A DNA stretch of 64,000 nucleotides, from the NCBI RefSeq assembly GCF_016859285.1, contig NC_053402.1, positions 22,453,056 to 22,517,055 of the forward strand. Direction: 5' to 3'. Positions 35,366 through 48,564 of this stretch are shown here, one piece after another. The notes under the pieces were generated by a model, which ran no database searches, was not told where the DNA came from, and worked only from the letters and a program-made list of their open reading frames with translations. Origin of the DNA: Xiphias gladius (taxonomy: Eukaryota; Chordata; Actinopteri; Istiophoriformes; Xiphiidae). The number at the start of each line of letters is the position of its first letter. The first letter of the stretch is position 1. Both the position numbers and the translations under genes were made by a program.

Positions 35366-35817
35366 TGTTTATCAGAGCGTCACAACACTGTATGTTTATC
35401 ATTTGATTTCAGTCATGGTTGCATTTTAGAATAAAAAAATGTCTGTCAAACAATAAGTAACTCATCAACACAGATTGTGCAACGCTCGTTTCTTCAAGAT
35501 TACACGAATCGCACAGACAACAAAACATGCAATTTATGCAGATGTCAGTATCTGAAATGTACTTTGCAATGTACAAGTGTTAACTTTTAAAACGTTAATT
35601 TTATGTATCAACTACACTGCTTTACTGTAAGTCCCGCTGATGTAGTCCAGAGTCTGACTTTTTCCTGCAGTAAATTCTACAGTCTTACAAAATGGCGATT
35701 GTGACAGTGCGTCACTGACAGTGTTTTCTGATCTGTATCGACCACACAGTTTGTTTTTATTCAATATGCTCAGCCACTGGGTCACTAGGCTCGCTTTCAT
35801 ATTATGTATGTGTATAT

Positions 35818-35827
<10 letters not shown>

Positions 35828-35868
<41 letters not shown>
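35828..35868. repeat. (CA)n microsatellite
   Basis: About 20 CA units following a short catacata run. Confidence 0.95.
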
Positions 35869-35871
<3 letters not shown>

Positions 35872-35902
35872 TAGAGCGAGAGAGATACAGTATTTATACA
35901 CA

Positions 35903-36115
35903 GGAGGTTTATTAGGTACACCCAGCTAAAACTAATGCAGTCCAATACAACAGTCCCGCAATAAATCCTCCCCTCATGAAGGTTATAATGTTCCGTTTGT
36001 GTTGAGACTGTTTTTGCAGAGGTGTTGATTCAACTGTATGGTCATTATATGGACGATGTAGTCTCTGATGCTGTTGCACTGTACTGCATTGTACTAACAG
36101 GTATAACTGCCTATG
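35903..36115 (-). mobile_element. Dispersed repeat (AGGTTTATTAGGTACACC type)
   Basis: gaggtttattaggtacaccc, taatgcagtccaatacaaca and tgttgattcaactgtatgg are typical of a repeat common in fish genomes, here bounded on one side by the microsatellite. Class undetermined. Confidence 0.5.
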
Positions 36116-36755
36116 CATTTAAATATGTCTAGCAAATAACAAATAACTGTATGACAAAAATGGTTATCAAACATTTTGATAACAATCAAAACGCCTTTAA
36201 GCAAGAATTTACATTTCCTTTTCCCTTTTTCACGTACACCTGAAATGTAAGACACTGGTGGTCAAGTACTTGGCATTTATGTAGCCGTGCTGCTCATGAG
36301 GGCAACGATTTTTGAATGAGAAGAAACCCTGTGTAATTTATACATTTGCATTAAAATTTAGCAATCGGTTTCATTGTAAAGGGATAAAAATCTATCCAGA
36401 TCCTTCTGGCTCTTTGTATTAAGAGTACGAAGAGTCGTGATAACTGATCCAAAGCACTCGTGAAATACTGTGATGTCTAATCCGGGTAGCGGACCATCAA
36501 CATGTTTGCAATGTGAAAACACAGTGAGCTGGCAAAGATAACACCCTGAGGACACGTGATGACAAAAAAAAAGCAAAAAAAACACAGGATACAGATAAGA
36601 AAAGCAGATAGAATAGAGGTGGATATGAAATGATGAGTCAGACAGGAAGCTGGTGTGAAGATGGATGTTTGCAGGTAGATTGATTTGACCACAGCAGCTA
36701 CATTGGGTTCTTTATTGATACGGCAGACAAATTAAACAGACTGCGTTCCCACAAC

Positions 36756-36758
<3 letters not shown>

Positions 36759-36807
<49 letters not shown>
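36759..36807. repeat. (GT)n microsatellite
   Basis: About 24 uninterrupted GT units. Confidence 0.95.
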
Positions 36808-36808
<1 letters not shown>

Positions 36809-37199
36809 GGAGAGTCGGTTGTGGGAAACTGGAGGTGAGGCTGTGTGTGGTTTCCAGAATCTTGCGCTTAGTTAGGATCTAAAGTGACCGACTACTGAAG
36901 CAAAGTAACAGCTGGTACGCTCACCCACGCATTCATACTCACTTTTATTCAGAAATCAACCGGAAGACAAAAGAATGGGCCTTTGTTCAGGCTAGTATCA
37001 GGCACCTAAGCAAAGACTTTTAACATTTAATTACATTTAATTATACAGACATATATATATTTATATATGTATATATGTCTAATTAAACATGTATATGTAT
37101 GAAAGATGGTGAATTTAGCGTAGTTGTGGGCAATGGTTGTCTGTTTTAGCGCTTTTACATAGAAATCTATGGAATCAAGACCTAAAAAATTTGCGAGAA

Positions 37200-37345
37200 A
37201 CTGTCATGTGATCTGAACATTCTTCCTGCCAGTTAGCTTAGCTTAGCATAACGACTGGAAACAGCTGGCCTGGCTCCGTATGACGGCGACACAATCCGCC
37301 CAACAGCGGCTCTAAAGCTCACTAATTATATTATGTATCGTTTGT
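37200..37345 (-). mobile_element. GCTAAGCTAAGCTAACTGGC-type repeat, minus copy
   Basis: gttagcttagcttagcataa, gactggaaacagctgg and tctaaagctcactaatta are the reverse complement of landmarks in the 28500 copy. Confidence 0.55.
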
Positions 37346-37784
37346 TGTGAAAAGTGTAGGCGTGAATGTCAAACTTTAACATTGTGTTTTTTTTAATTGG
37401 GGGGGTTGTGCTGGGTTATAAAGCACCACAACAAAACCCGGTATTGCTGACCAGTCCTGATGAAACTCTTGAGTTGACTCGGGTTCTGTCCAATCACAAA
37501 CAAAAATTGTCGTCCTGTCTTTTGTGTTTTGTAAAATTTTGCGTTTAATCGTTTTTTGTTTTTTTTTCCTCTATTTGTGTTTCTATTCTATTTCTATTTC
37601 CCAAAAATGTCAAACTGTTCCTTTGCCTTTTTTTTTCCACTCATGGTGCAGACGGGGTTATTTTCACATTTTCACACAACATTTCCAGGGCGCTACATTA
37701 AAACTGTGGAGAAATATCCATGAAACATTTAGTATAATTATATTTGAAGTGTACGGTGATGCATATAACACAACCATGAAGATT

Positions 37785-37990
37785 TTACTCTTCATTAACT
37801 GCACAGCTGTACTATATAGTATTCAAGCTCATGTGAAAAGAAAAAAAGCATCACGAGCACCATCAGTAAGTCATGTCAGAAAAATACTGACAATCTCCGT
37901 CTTTAAAATTGGACTTCACAAAATGCCTGATGTTGTTTTCAGAAAATCAACAGTGAGAACAGCGCAGATGTGCCCTGAGCTCAATGATAG
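37785..37990 (+). repeat. Window-internal dispersed repeat J, copy 1
   Basis: It shares ordered segments with 48565-48775: ttcattaactgcacagctgt, agtcatgtcagaaa, ttcagaaaa and cagtgagaa, then gtgccctgag. Identity is moderate and there is no coding capacity. Confidence 0.55.
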
Positions 37991-39164
37991 AATTCATCAA
38001 ACAAGCTGAATGAAAGGTTATTGTCACCTAAATTGTGACAGCTGCACAGTCTATCAGAAAAGGCATTCAGTCTCTGTCTTCCTGGAGGTTAATTTAAAAG
38101 ACACACGTTGGGGGAAAAAAAAAAACTGGAACAGCAAAACAAGAAAAACCAACATGTGTAGTGTGTTTTTTTTTTGGGGGGGGGGGGGTTATGAGACCCG
38201 AGTAGTTTCTTTGATTTCAGCACATTGTCACATTCATCATTTTTCAATATCTTGCTCGTTATTACGGACATTTCACATCGCATTTGCCAATTACCAGCAC
38301 CGCGGAAACCAGAGAGAGAGAAAAGCCGGAGATCTGTGTCGTAAATCAAACAGAACCAAATAAATGGCAGGAAAACAACAGCAGATTTCTTTTTCTTCTC
38401 TTCTCGATTAAAAAAAGTGTCTGTAAGAGAAGAAGAAGAAATACAGACTGCTCTCCTGGTCCTCGGTGGTGGCCAACACACACGATAAAATAGCATCAAA
38501 CGCAGCTCCGGTCGAGCATGGGCGTTGGTGCTTCATGCTGCCGGTGAAGGACTACTTTACCGTAACCAGGATTAGATCCGTATAATGGATCGTCAGGGAA
38601 CACTGAACTGAAATTCTTTCCTAATCAAATACCAGTTACTGACCAGATGGCAACTGGAAATAGCAGAAGTTTCTCTTTTCATCACAGCTCCAGCCTATAA
38701 AACTGGCTGTGTTACTTGGGATGCTCGTTTGCATTTATCAGCGGTTCAAATACAATTTTTGCCCATCGTTAGGTGCTGTGAGTCACCCTGCCTTACAGGA
38801 CTACGCGGTTATTTCTGACAATTTTCCCTCGTCTCCTTTACCTGTCAGGATGTTTGCCACAACAGCTCTGGCAGTGTGCATGAAAATGTTATATCTGGTT
38901 AGATCGTAACTGATTATCGTTATCCATGTATGAAGTTAAACCTTTTTTTAATATTGATAAACTGTTTCGCCTCCATATTCATACTGTCTTAACAGAGAAA
39001 GGTCAGTTTTGGCCATTATTAAAGTCTGTCTATTTAAATCATCTACTTAAGAGACAAAAAGAACAGAGATATTTTATCGTTTTCAGCCAGAGAGTGACCT
39101 CACTCACGCTGAGTCACTTTATGCATCTCGGGCATATCAGTTAGCAGGCAAATATTGAAAAACA

Positions 39165-39295
39165 CATGCGTCCGTCCATTTTCTGCCGCTCACCCGGAGT
39201 CAGGTTGCGATGGCGGCATGTTCAGCAAGTTAGTCCAGCAATGTTTTACCAGCTCCGCCTGGGAGACCCTGAGGCGTTCCCGGGCCAGATGAGAT
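39165..39295 (+). mobile_element. GTCCATTTTCTGCCGCTC-type repeat fragment
   Basis: cgtccattttctgccgctca, agctccgcctgggagaccc and gaggcgttcccgggccag match a ubiquitous fish repeat, probably a retrotransposon 3' region. The 67-codon frame here is not a gene. Confidence 0.55.
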
Positions 39296-40074
39296 ATAGA
39301 CAATTATTGGCTGAAGTTATTGGCATCCCTGTTTTTCATGTACGGAATTTAGAATATCTTCAGAAATAAATGCAAATTAACCAATTTTGTGCAATGAAAT
39401 ATTTTCATAAGATGTCCAAGGTTACTGAACAAAGGAAAAGGAAAAAAATGAAACTTGCATAAAAGTGAAAAAATACAAGGACTTTTGAGACTCATTCTGG
39501 CCAGATGTTGAAAGGTGACAATGCATCCGTCTCTCCGAGACGCAGACGTAATCTTTCCTCCTCCCGTCGTGTGACTGCGTCGGGAGCGGCTTGTGTAAGT
39601 CGCCTCTACAGGGTCTGCCTGCTGTTAAAATGAAAATGGAAAAGGCAGCTGCAGCAATGTCAGCCCATACGGTCATAAAGCACTGTTGTCTCTTTCTCAG
39701 CTTATAAATGCGATTCGTTCATGTGCTTCTGTTAGTTTATACAGTTGTTGGCTAGATAGCTGAACCGTTATTGCTGTAGCTAAACTGTGAAAGTGCAGAA
39801 GTTCTCCTGCCGTTTTTTTTGGCAAATACCAAACAGCTTCAGACGAAAAGCAGCCGGATCGTCAGAGAAGTGGTACATTTTTTAATTTCCATTTGGTAGA
39901 GACTTATCTATCTTATCCACTATTCTTCTGTTTTCACAAATTTTATACCCTTTATATGTGGCTTTTAATATATTACCTTTCATATCTTGTCTTAACATCT
40001 TTTTATGTCTTATGTAAAGCACTTTGAATTGCCTTATAGATATATACTATATGTATCAATTAAACAAAATTATC

Positions 40075-40370
40075 TGCAAGTATTTTGATACTCAGTTAGT
40101 AATTTCAGTCATTTTTCATGCAAAAAAACAAGATTTGCTTCTCAAATGTGAGGATTTGCTGCTTCTCTTTGTCATATATGACAACAAATTGAATATATTT
40201 GGGTTTTGGGCTGTTGTTCGGACAAAACAAGCCATCTGAAAACATCACCTTGGGCTCTGAGGACTTGTGACGGACAGTCTTTGATAACTTTTGTTTGACA
40301 TTTCACAAAGAAAACGATAAATTGATTTACTGAGAAAACGAGATGAATTGATAACCATTGCAGCCCTAGT
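40075..40370 (-). mobile_element. ATTAATCG-rich dispersed repeat, copy 2
   Basis: It has gggttttgggctgttgttcg, aaaacgataaattgattta and attgataaccattgcagccc, ending in the family's terminal gcagcccta. Confidence 0.55.
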
Positions 40371-41499
40371 AAAAAGCAGAAAAGACATACTATCTTAAAA
40401 GATTAGCAGCCTCATCTTAAAATAAATCTCTTTAAGCCAGACCCTGACTGTAGTGCGGCTGTGACATCAATTCACATTTCTTTCAACTGTGATGCCTCAG
40501 AGAAATCAATTCATCAAGCTCCCTGTCTACAGCTCTCGTCCCAACGCCTTAAAGTCTTTCTAATATCTGCATTGTTTTCTCCCATTTCTTTCTTAGCCCT
40601 TTCAGACCTCTCTGAAAGGGGAAATCCATTCGTTTCGTAAATTGAGGTTGTCGACCGCTGCTGGCGTCACACGGGAGCGAGACATCCTGTGATCCAAGCG
40701 TCTCGTCATCTGTCTTTCTCCTTTCTTTAAGTGAAACGAGGGGAAGCGGCGTGTTTCTGCACAGAACAACAAGAGACGCAGCCACATAATCTCACATCTG
40801 AATATCTGCAGTTGTCTGCTCCAACTGTAAAACCTGTAAAAAAAAAAAAAAAAAAAAGACTCCCACTGGGTTACTGCAGGTTTCAGTAAGTTAACTTTAA
40901 GACTTTTTAAGACCATCGTGACTGCAATTTAAGGCCTGTTTAAAAAATAAAAAATTTACTTTCATATGTTTCAGTAAGGGCTGTCGCATGCCCCATGAGA
41001 TGGGATCCCAGGTACTTTGACTGCATCCCCCTCGCCTTCTCAGAAACATACGCGCAAGACCAACTGCTTGGTTTTGTTTGTTTGATTTAGAGTTTTGTCA
41101 AACACTGGCACGAACGGGCCCTTGACTTTTGAGATGACGTCTCTCTTAATGAAATCTGTCGATCCAAATTGCGTAATGAAAAAGACGTCCTGTCCCTTTC
41201 CTCACATGAAGGTTTTAGCAATGTCAGAATCAGGGAACATGGTTTGAAACAGCTCACATGTGTCTTCATTGCTTTTCTCTGACTGATGTTTCGCTACCGT
41301 GTGTAAAGTCCAGAGCACCTCCACCTTAATGTTGGCGTAGATCCAAACGCTGTCCAGAGGTTTGCTTATCGGATTTTCTGGAGTTAACGTTGTTAGTGTG
41401 CTGTGGGCTGCGCTGTGACTGGAATTTGGTGATGCTCCCTATCTGAATACAGAACAACACTGGGTAATGGCAGAAGTTTGTTAGAGGCTTCTTCCGGCG

Positions 41500-42320
41500 G
41501 CTTTATGTTTTTCTGACTTCCCATGCAACTCTAATGCCTTTATACCCAAAGTTCCTAATTTGAGGGTTTACTTGTACAAGGGCTTCAAATTCATTATTTT
41601 CCACAGGCTTCATCCGAGCACCGAATGTGCTGTTCTTGAGCCAGATCTCGTTGAACTCGCACTTACCCATATAAGATGAAAGGAACATTAACGTTAATTC
41701 TGACCGGGCTGCACAGTTTGCATTAGTGGTTATTGGTTCCATATTGGTTTTGTAGTTTTGTTACAGCCTGGTCAATACAAATTTTTCCCCAAAAACACAT
41801 TTAAAAGCAAGTAGTTTTAAGGCAGAATGAGCAGCCTGAGAATAAAGGATGTTGCCATAGTATAGCAGAGACATGAAGGTCGATTGGACAATGGTTTTGC
41901 TGTTGGTAAAAGAAAAACGTTTTGTTCCAGTTGGTCCACACGAGGTTTAAAGGTGAGACAGGTATCTTTAAAAGATATTTAGATTTAGGATTCAACGACT
42001 TAAATTTCAGTACTATTATGTGCATGGATGGCTGGAAGATGTAAGATAGAATCATGAATTAATGAGAATATGACACATTCTGTCTTATCAGCATTCAGCA
42101 CAAGTTTGAGGCTAAGAAGAACTGTCCAAGGATCATTGGGGCAGACACGGCTTGAGTTGAACAAGAGACGTGTGCATGAAAAACCTGTATCATCTGCATA
42201 CAAATTGATATATTAAGTTGGTGCTGGAGTAATAATACTGTTTGTGTAGATTGTAAACAATACCGGACCAAGCAAAGAACCTTGTGGTACACCATTGGCT
42301 GTTAAAAGGAGGTTTTAAGC
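41500..42320 (-). mobile_element. LINE reverse transcriptase relic
   Basis: Read on the minus strand in shifting frames it gives a QGSLLGPVLFTIY-like motif (about 42290-42240), the RT active-site MYADDT (about 42203-42186) and LKLVLNADKTECVIFS (about 42120-42075), then degraded thumb-region sequence. Frameshifts separate the blocks, so it is inactive. It resembles fish Jockey/CR1/L2-type LINEs; the family is not assigned. Confidence 0.75.
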
Positions 42321-44404
42321 TTTAAATGATTTACAGACATCTGTGATATCTGTAAACTCTGAAGTAAAGGCCCGTACTCTAAATTATAATGGACGGCAAA
42401 ATGTTGTCAGAGTAGGTGCCACTTTGGTCACTCAAACAATCTTGGACTGATCAAACAAACTCTGAGCAGAACTGCTGCCATGTGACAGAACAAACCCGGA
42501 GCTATCAGAGCTGCTGAAGGTGAAAGCCGCCTTATCTCAAACGTGAGGGCATTACGATTATTTCTGGTTCCTGAGAAGTGACGACACACAAATTACGACT
42601 ATTATGAGTGGGGAGAACATTTTTTCACACTGAGTTCTGATTTTACTTATGCAAACATCCTCACTGTTTCAACAAAACTGTTTGCAACTACTCCAGTAGT
42701 AAGCTGCTATATTCTGTCATGGTAATAAAAGTTTTTGAATGAGGGGTTTTTGAATTACCTGTGAAGACTGGAGTCACCTCTATCTTGAAATGATAAGAAA
42801 TGAATAATAATATAATACAATATATAACCAGTATTATACAATTGTATAATATGTAGTTTGTATTTTGTTATATATTTTTTTCCTTATATATTAGTATACA
42901 AACTGTTTCTGATACCGACACAATTACTCATAATTTAAATGATATTGGAATCTTACTGTTCCCATCACTTTTTAAAATTCAATTTTTTTTCCATTCTGCC
43001 CTTTTACAATTTCACTTTTATTTACTCATCAAAGTCTCTGTCAAATAAGTAAGATGAGAGAAGTTTAGTTTTAACTCTGCGCTATGAGCAATTAAACCTG
43101 CAATTACTGAGTTGTTTGGCCACTTGGGGGCAGTGGAAACAAGTTGTGAAACACTACACTGACATATCATCAACTTTTAAGTCGATATGTTGCAGTTACA
43201 GTTGTTCGTTTGCACATCCAGCATTTTCGGAGCTACACTATCATTCATTTAGAGTCGTGTTTGTGTCCCGATGAATGTAAGTCCAATATTCACTCTCCTT
43301 TAGTTTGGTCCACACCAAATATTTTCTTGAGGAAAAATATTTGGCTCTCTAGTTGCTAAATGCTCCATCATGTTCACCAATTGGTATCAAACTGACTAAC
43401 TTTGCAGGTAGTGGACAGTTGGTATTTAAGAGCTTTTCTTTTTTTTGAGCAGCTGCCTGCCAGCTGCAAGTCATTATAAAGCCGTGGGGAAGCTGCAGAG
43501 TCCTCCCACATGTCATTTGATGCATTGCTATTATTAAAATGCTGATTATAGCTTCTTTAAGGTTTAAGAAAACTTGGTAAAGTGTAGGATAAGTTTGCCT
43601 TAATGGGTAGAGGAAACCAACGCTGACTGTTGGTAGGAGACAAGATGCGAATCCTGGTCTCCGCTGTTGACGTCCGACTCCACGTACGCCCAACCACCCA
43701 ACCAAACCCCCTGCCTGTAACTCCGCGGCGGAGCGCACAGTCTCCACGAGCCACGAAAATGTCCAGGCAAATATCCCAAAAACCAGGCACCGTCTCCTGG
43801 ATCAATCGCGTTCATACTGGGAGTAATAGGCTGGGAAACTGTTGATACTAATGAATCGACAGAAGTTGAATATGGGTAAACTGAATCGGTCTATCCCCAC
43901 ATATTTCTGAATATATCTCATTTTCATTTCATTATCACATATATTTGTCTGTGAATTTGTTTTAGAGAGGTAATCAATAAGAAACAATGGGAAAATTTTT
44001 CCTCTCCCTGCACATTCATTTTCACTGTTACTTTTTGCCATTTGTTTCATTTTAACCTGTGCAAATAAATAAACTCAAAGTTAAAAAAAACTTAAGGAAT
44101 GACAATATAGCCAAAAGCCCCAAGTTTTCTCCATATCATTTAAATTTGCACCTCTGAAGTACAGTATCGACTACGTCGGCTCCTCCTTCCTCCATCTTGT
44201 AGCCCTGTCTTGTGTTAAAATTTAGTTATAAGACATTCACTGTTTTAGTTTATATTTTGATTGTTTGTTGTAAAGTTGTGTTTTATCAAATTACTTCAAT
44301 TTTTTTCTGTGTGTCATGTATTTAACAGACAAAACAACAACCTTGTGTAAGGTTGTACTACTCAGTCACAGGAGAACTGTAACTGCAACCAACAGTTACT
44401 TTCA

Positions 44405-44697
44405 TCATCAATAGGTCTGGTGATTATTTTTTTCTAATAATAAAATGATTGTTCAGTCTACAAAATGTCAGAATATACTGAAAAATGCTCATCATTGTTC
44501 CCTGTTAAAATATTCTTATTGCCTTTTTTTTGTCTGAGGAACAGGGAAACAAGGAAACTAAGAAATACACAGGTACAAGTGAATTTTTGAGGTTTCTGCT
44601 TAACGAAATTACGTGAAACGATTATTATCGAAATTGTTGCCAATTCATTTTCTGTCAGTTGAACTATTGATTAATCAATTAATCATTTCCGCTCTAT
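44405..44697. mobile_element. ATTAATCG-rich dispersed repeat, copy 3
   Basis: It contains ataataaaatgattgttcag, ctacaaaatgtcagaatat, gaaattgttgccaattcatt and attgattaatcaattaatca. Confidence 0.55.
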
Positions 44698-45496
44698 AGT
44701 ACTGGTTGGTTTCTGATTGGCGAGGAGAAATAAAGAAACTGACGTGTATGGTGGGGGTCAATAGAGGTCCCGGGCCCCTCTGAGAAGTTAATCGTGGACG
44801 TGGATTTATTACAATGTCTTTTACCTCGTTGAATGATCTGAAATAAGGACAAGAAATGGGTTTATAGTTTATAGAATTAGCTCCTAGCAGGGCATGTTTG
44901 TCCAGCCGACAGGCAACACGCTGACATAGAAAACAAACGTACCTCTGTCAAATGCACATCTATGACAGGCTTCTATTGTCATCCATGGAAGATCGTGATA
45001 AAGTAATGTAATGATGCAACATTCAGATACAGTGTGTGAGTCTTCAATTACGCGGTTAGAAAAAGATTGTCAACACCATTTAACCCCCAAATTTCAGTTT
45101 TGTTTGCCTCGACTGTACCACGCAAGTATCGAGTATTTACAAAAAGTATTTAGAGTATGATTTATTTGTAATTTTTCTTGTTCCTCATAGAGCTGTTTTC
45201 GTCCACAGGAACCAGTAGGTGATATATTAGTACCTGACTCATACTACAAAATAACACTGTAAAGCGAAGGCTGTATCATTACAAGTGTTACCGAATGATG
45301 TATAGACTGCTTATAAATATAAAGGGGGGCGTTACGAGTAAGGTTTCTTATTACTGCCAGTGCCAGTGTAATTGCTCCTTTGTCAGTACATTTACGTTCT
45401 TGGCAGGAAACTAAATATATTCACATAATATTACACCAGTCAGCAGCAACCTGATGTTGTTGATAAGCTGAAATGTAAAGTCTGTCTCTCACACAG

Positions 45497-45587
45497 GTTG
45501 AAGCTGCTGCTCACTGCAGGATCCGAAATGCCAACATCTTAGCTGTCGAGCGCTGCTGCACCGCCGAGCTGAGCATCCATCACAAAG
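45497..45587 (+). other. Orphan exon-like segment, unrecognised
   Basis: A 91-base segment is bounded by a good acceptor (tctctcacacag/) and a donor (AAAG/gtcagt). Only one frame is open, encoding VEAAAHCRIRNANILAVERC followed by CTAELSIHHK. The frame stays open past the donor to a stop at about 45735. I do not recognise the protein. No partner exon was identified nearby, so it could be an internal exon with long introns, a relic exon, or chance. Confidence 0.3.
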
Positions 45588-45727
45588 GTCAGTCTGCGAC
45601 AGCTCGAAAGGTTCAGAGTATTTCAGGGAGGAGCTTCGTCATCCCGACGCAGATCGACCGATGCATTCGGGTACAGGGAGTTTACACAGAGAGCACAGGT
45701 TTGGTGTCGGGAGTGTGTGTGGGGCAG

Positions 45728-45790
45728 TGGTGAAACGTAACTAAGTAGATTTACTTTTTACTGTAGAACTTACTTACTGTACTTGGGAAA
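45728..45790 (-). mobile_element. AGTGGTGGAAG-type MITE end fragment
   Basis: cagtggtgaaacgtaactaa then gtagatttacttt matches the family terminus in minus orientation. Confidence 0.5.
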
Positions 45791-45819
45791 AGAAAAAAAA
45801 AAAAAAAACTCTACAAAAC

Positions 45820-46015
45820 CCACTGTCCCACTACCTGATCAGCACTAAACCTCTGACAGACACAGTCAGAGACCAGCTGGTGAACATAGTGGAGCATTTA
45901 GCAGCTGGAGAGCCAGATGTTTCCCTCAGGAGCCGGTGGAGACCAAAAAAAGAGCTTAAAGAGAGGGGGTACTGGACTTAGATTCATCAGGTGACACAAT
46001 CAAACATCTGTCGGT
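45820..46015 (+). repeat. Dispersed repeat F, copy 1
   Basis: It shares cccactacctgatcagca, agctggtgaacatagtggag, catttagcagct, tttccctcagga and gctggtggagaccaaaa-like segments with 59315-59520. A short related piece lies at 46685-46740. Confidence 0.65.
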
Positions 46016-47869
46016 CGCGAACGACTCGACTTTCAATCCTCACGTCAGAGAGCGGATTTCTTTTTTCTTTTTAAAAAAAAAAAAAATCTTTGTACAAGAC
46101 GGAATAATAGGATGTTCTTTATGCGACACTGTTCAGCCTCGGGCACGCCATGCACTGACTGAACCTTGTGTTGATGTGCCTGCGGTGTGACCAGTCATGT
46201 GTGATGACAGACGATAAATAATCGCCACGCCTTCACGTTTCAAGTAAGGCTGCTTTCACCTTCAGCAGCTCTGAAAGCTGCAGGTTAAAGGGGGGGGGGT
46301 TGTGTTTCGGATAGTTTATTATTTACTTTATTATTTTTATTTTATTAGATATGGTCATCACATACATTTATGCACAGGGACCATATGCACTATGTTTAGT
46401 GTTTGTAGCAAAACGCTAATTTAAAACATATTAATATAAATAAAAGGTTCAATAAACGTGTGTAATAGTGTTTAATGTTTTTATATTAATGTTTTTATAC
46501 CAAACATAATGTAGAATAATAGTATTCTGGAAATTACAAGGTATATTATAATTACGTTGAATAATTTAAGTGATGTACGTGCACACATGCCAATCATAGC
46601 TCTAAATATTGCTAAACTTGGCTGAAGTTTGAAAGCCAGAAGCGGTGCTAAATGAAGAGCCGCGATTCCCATCACTACCAAACATGACTACAAATGAATA
46701 ATAATGTTGCTCTGGTAACTGACGGATGCTTGAATGAAGCAACTTAAAAGGTGATGACATGTCGCTGCCCCCAAGAGGCCAAAAACATCAGTTACCGCAG
46801 GTTTAATTGCTCAGTTTGCAGAGAAAAAACTTAACTCTAACTTATAGTGGCCGTCCATTAAGAAGAGAGTTTCACAGACTGTAGTGAATTAGTAAAACTG
46901 AAATTGTAAAAATGTGGGATGGACAAAAACAGGATTTTAAAAAGTGATGGGAGCATGTTGAAATGACGCCGTTGATTTACACCCTTTATCATGCTTTTAT
47001 GTTTGCCGTGAGCCGAAAGAAGTGCAGAGTGGACGCCGACTATGACACGAAAGGTCAAAATAAGCTCCTCCTTCACAAAGCCAGGCAAACTGGGCTGGCT
47101 GAGTGCTCCTTACCGACAGGACTCAGCAGTGAGAGCGCAAGTCAGGGTCACGGTTAAGGACATTTGGCAGAGCTGTTTGAATAGTGTATTTGCTTTGCTT
47201 TCTTTTGTATTTTCTCCTCTTGAAAGCCGAGAGTGACTGTTAAGCAGCTTGCCAAGCTGTTAACTAAACAGTCAGTGCTGGGCAGATGTGAGTGCAGGAG
47301 AATGGAAAGTCATTATGATGGTTTACAACAAAAGAATGAAGGTTATAAGCAAACGTAGATAGTGCAATAAACAAGCTATTAACAGCCTTTATGTTAGCCT
47401 TGAGGTTAAAATCAGTTTATTTAGAATTCTATAAAATGCTCGGTGTTTTTCCACTGGACTAATGTCGGGTCACGGTCATGGAAAATGCTCCCTACTGGCT
47501 GGCAGGTGGCCCTCACTTGTATATCAGTGCACCTCAAGCACTATATGAGTCAGCAGGTTAATTACAGCGTTAATCTGTGTCAAAGCAAATTAATATGGAG
47601 GTAACCGTAGCAACAATACAGATGTTTCGCACCGCACTAACCTTTAGCTCTCACTTTAAAACAACGGTGATTAGAGCCGGTTTTTTTTTCTCTGTGGTGT
47701 CCTGAGATACAGAGAACTGGGCTTCAAACAGGAAACACCACTGTGCCTCCACCCTGCCCTTCGTCTTCTTGGACTGGGACACCCCGTTGTGCGTCATCAC
47801 AGGAACACTGACCGGTCCTTTTGTGTTGTTCCTCCCTGACCATAGACGGATCTGGGAGCTGGATTTGCG

Positions 47870-48548
47870 GCGCATTTGGAAAGTTTTCAGACCCCCCTTC
47901 AACTTTTTCACATTTTTTTACGTTTAGCCTTATGCTAAAATAATTTTTTTTTTTTTTTTTAAAAATACCCCATGATGACAAGGCGAAAACAGAATTTAGG
48001 AAATTTTTGCCAATTTATTAAAGAGGAAAAACTGAAATATCACATGGACGTGAGTATTCAGACCCTTTACTTGAAATTTAGAAGACTTCCCATTTCGCCA
48101 GATCATCTTTGAGGTGTTTCTACGCCTTGACTGGAGTCCAACTGTGGTAAAATCAACTGACTGGACGTGGAAAGGCACACACCTGTCTATATAAAGGTCT
48201 CACAGCTGACGGCGCATATCAGAGCAAGAAACAAGCCACGAGGTCGAAGGAACTGCCTGCAGGGCTCAGAGACAGGATTGGGTCAAGGCACACATCCGGG
48301 GAAGGCTACAAAAAAAAAAAAAAAAAAAAAAATTCTGCTGCATTAAAGGTTCCCAAAAGAAGAGTCGCCTCCATAATTCTTCAATGGAAGAAGTTCGGAA
48401 CAACCAGGACTCTTTCCAGAGCTGGCTGCCCGAACAAACTGAGCAAACGGGGGAGAAGGGCCTTGGTAAGAGAGGTGATCAAGAACCCGATGGTCACTCT
48501 GGCTGAGCTCCAGAGGTCCCGTGTGGAGATGGAAAAAATCTTCCAGAA
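47870..48548 (+). mobile_element. Tc1/mariner transposon, 5' part only
   Basis: The terminal region (tggaaagttttcagacccc, taccccatgatgacaa, gtgagtattcagaccctt) is followed by a decayed N-terminal transposase frame. From about 48268 it reads LRDRI.S RHTSGEGYK-like sequence, then a DNA-binding helix-turn-helix region ending near aacccgatggtcactctgg. An A-run at 48309-48331 interrupts it. The catalytic domain and the other terminal repeat are absent. This is a dead relic of a common fish Tc1-like family. Confidence 0.8.
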
Positions 48549-48564
48549 GTTTCATTTGACCTCA

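Noticed and set aside
43108..43140. CTCF-like CCACTTGGGGGCAG.
   Set aside because: It departs from the core consensus, and an inverted related sequence near 46770 suggests it belongs to a dispersed repeat.
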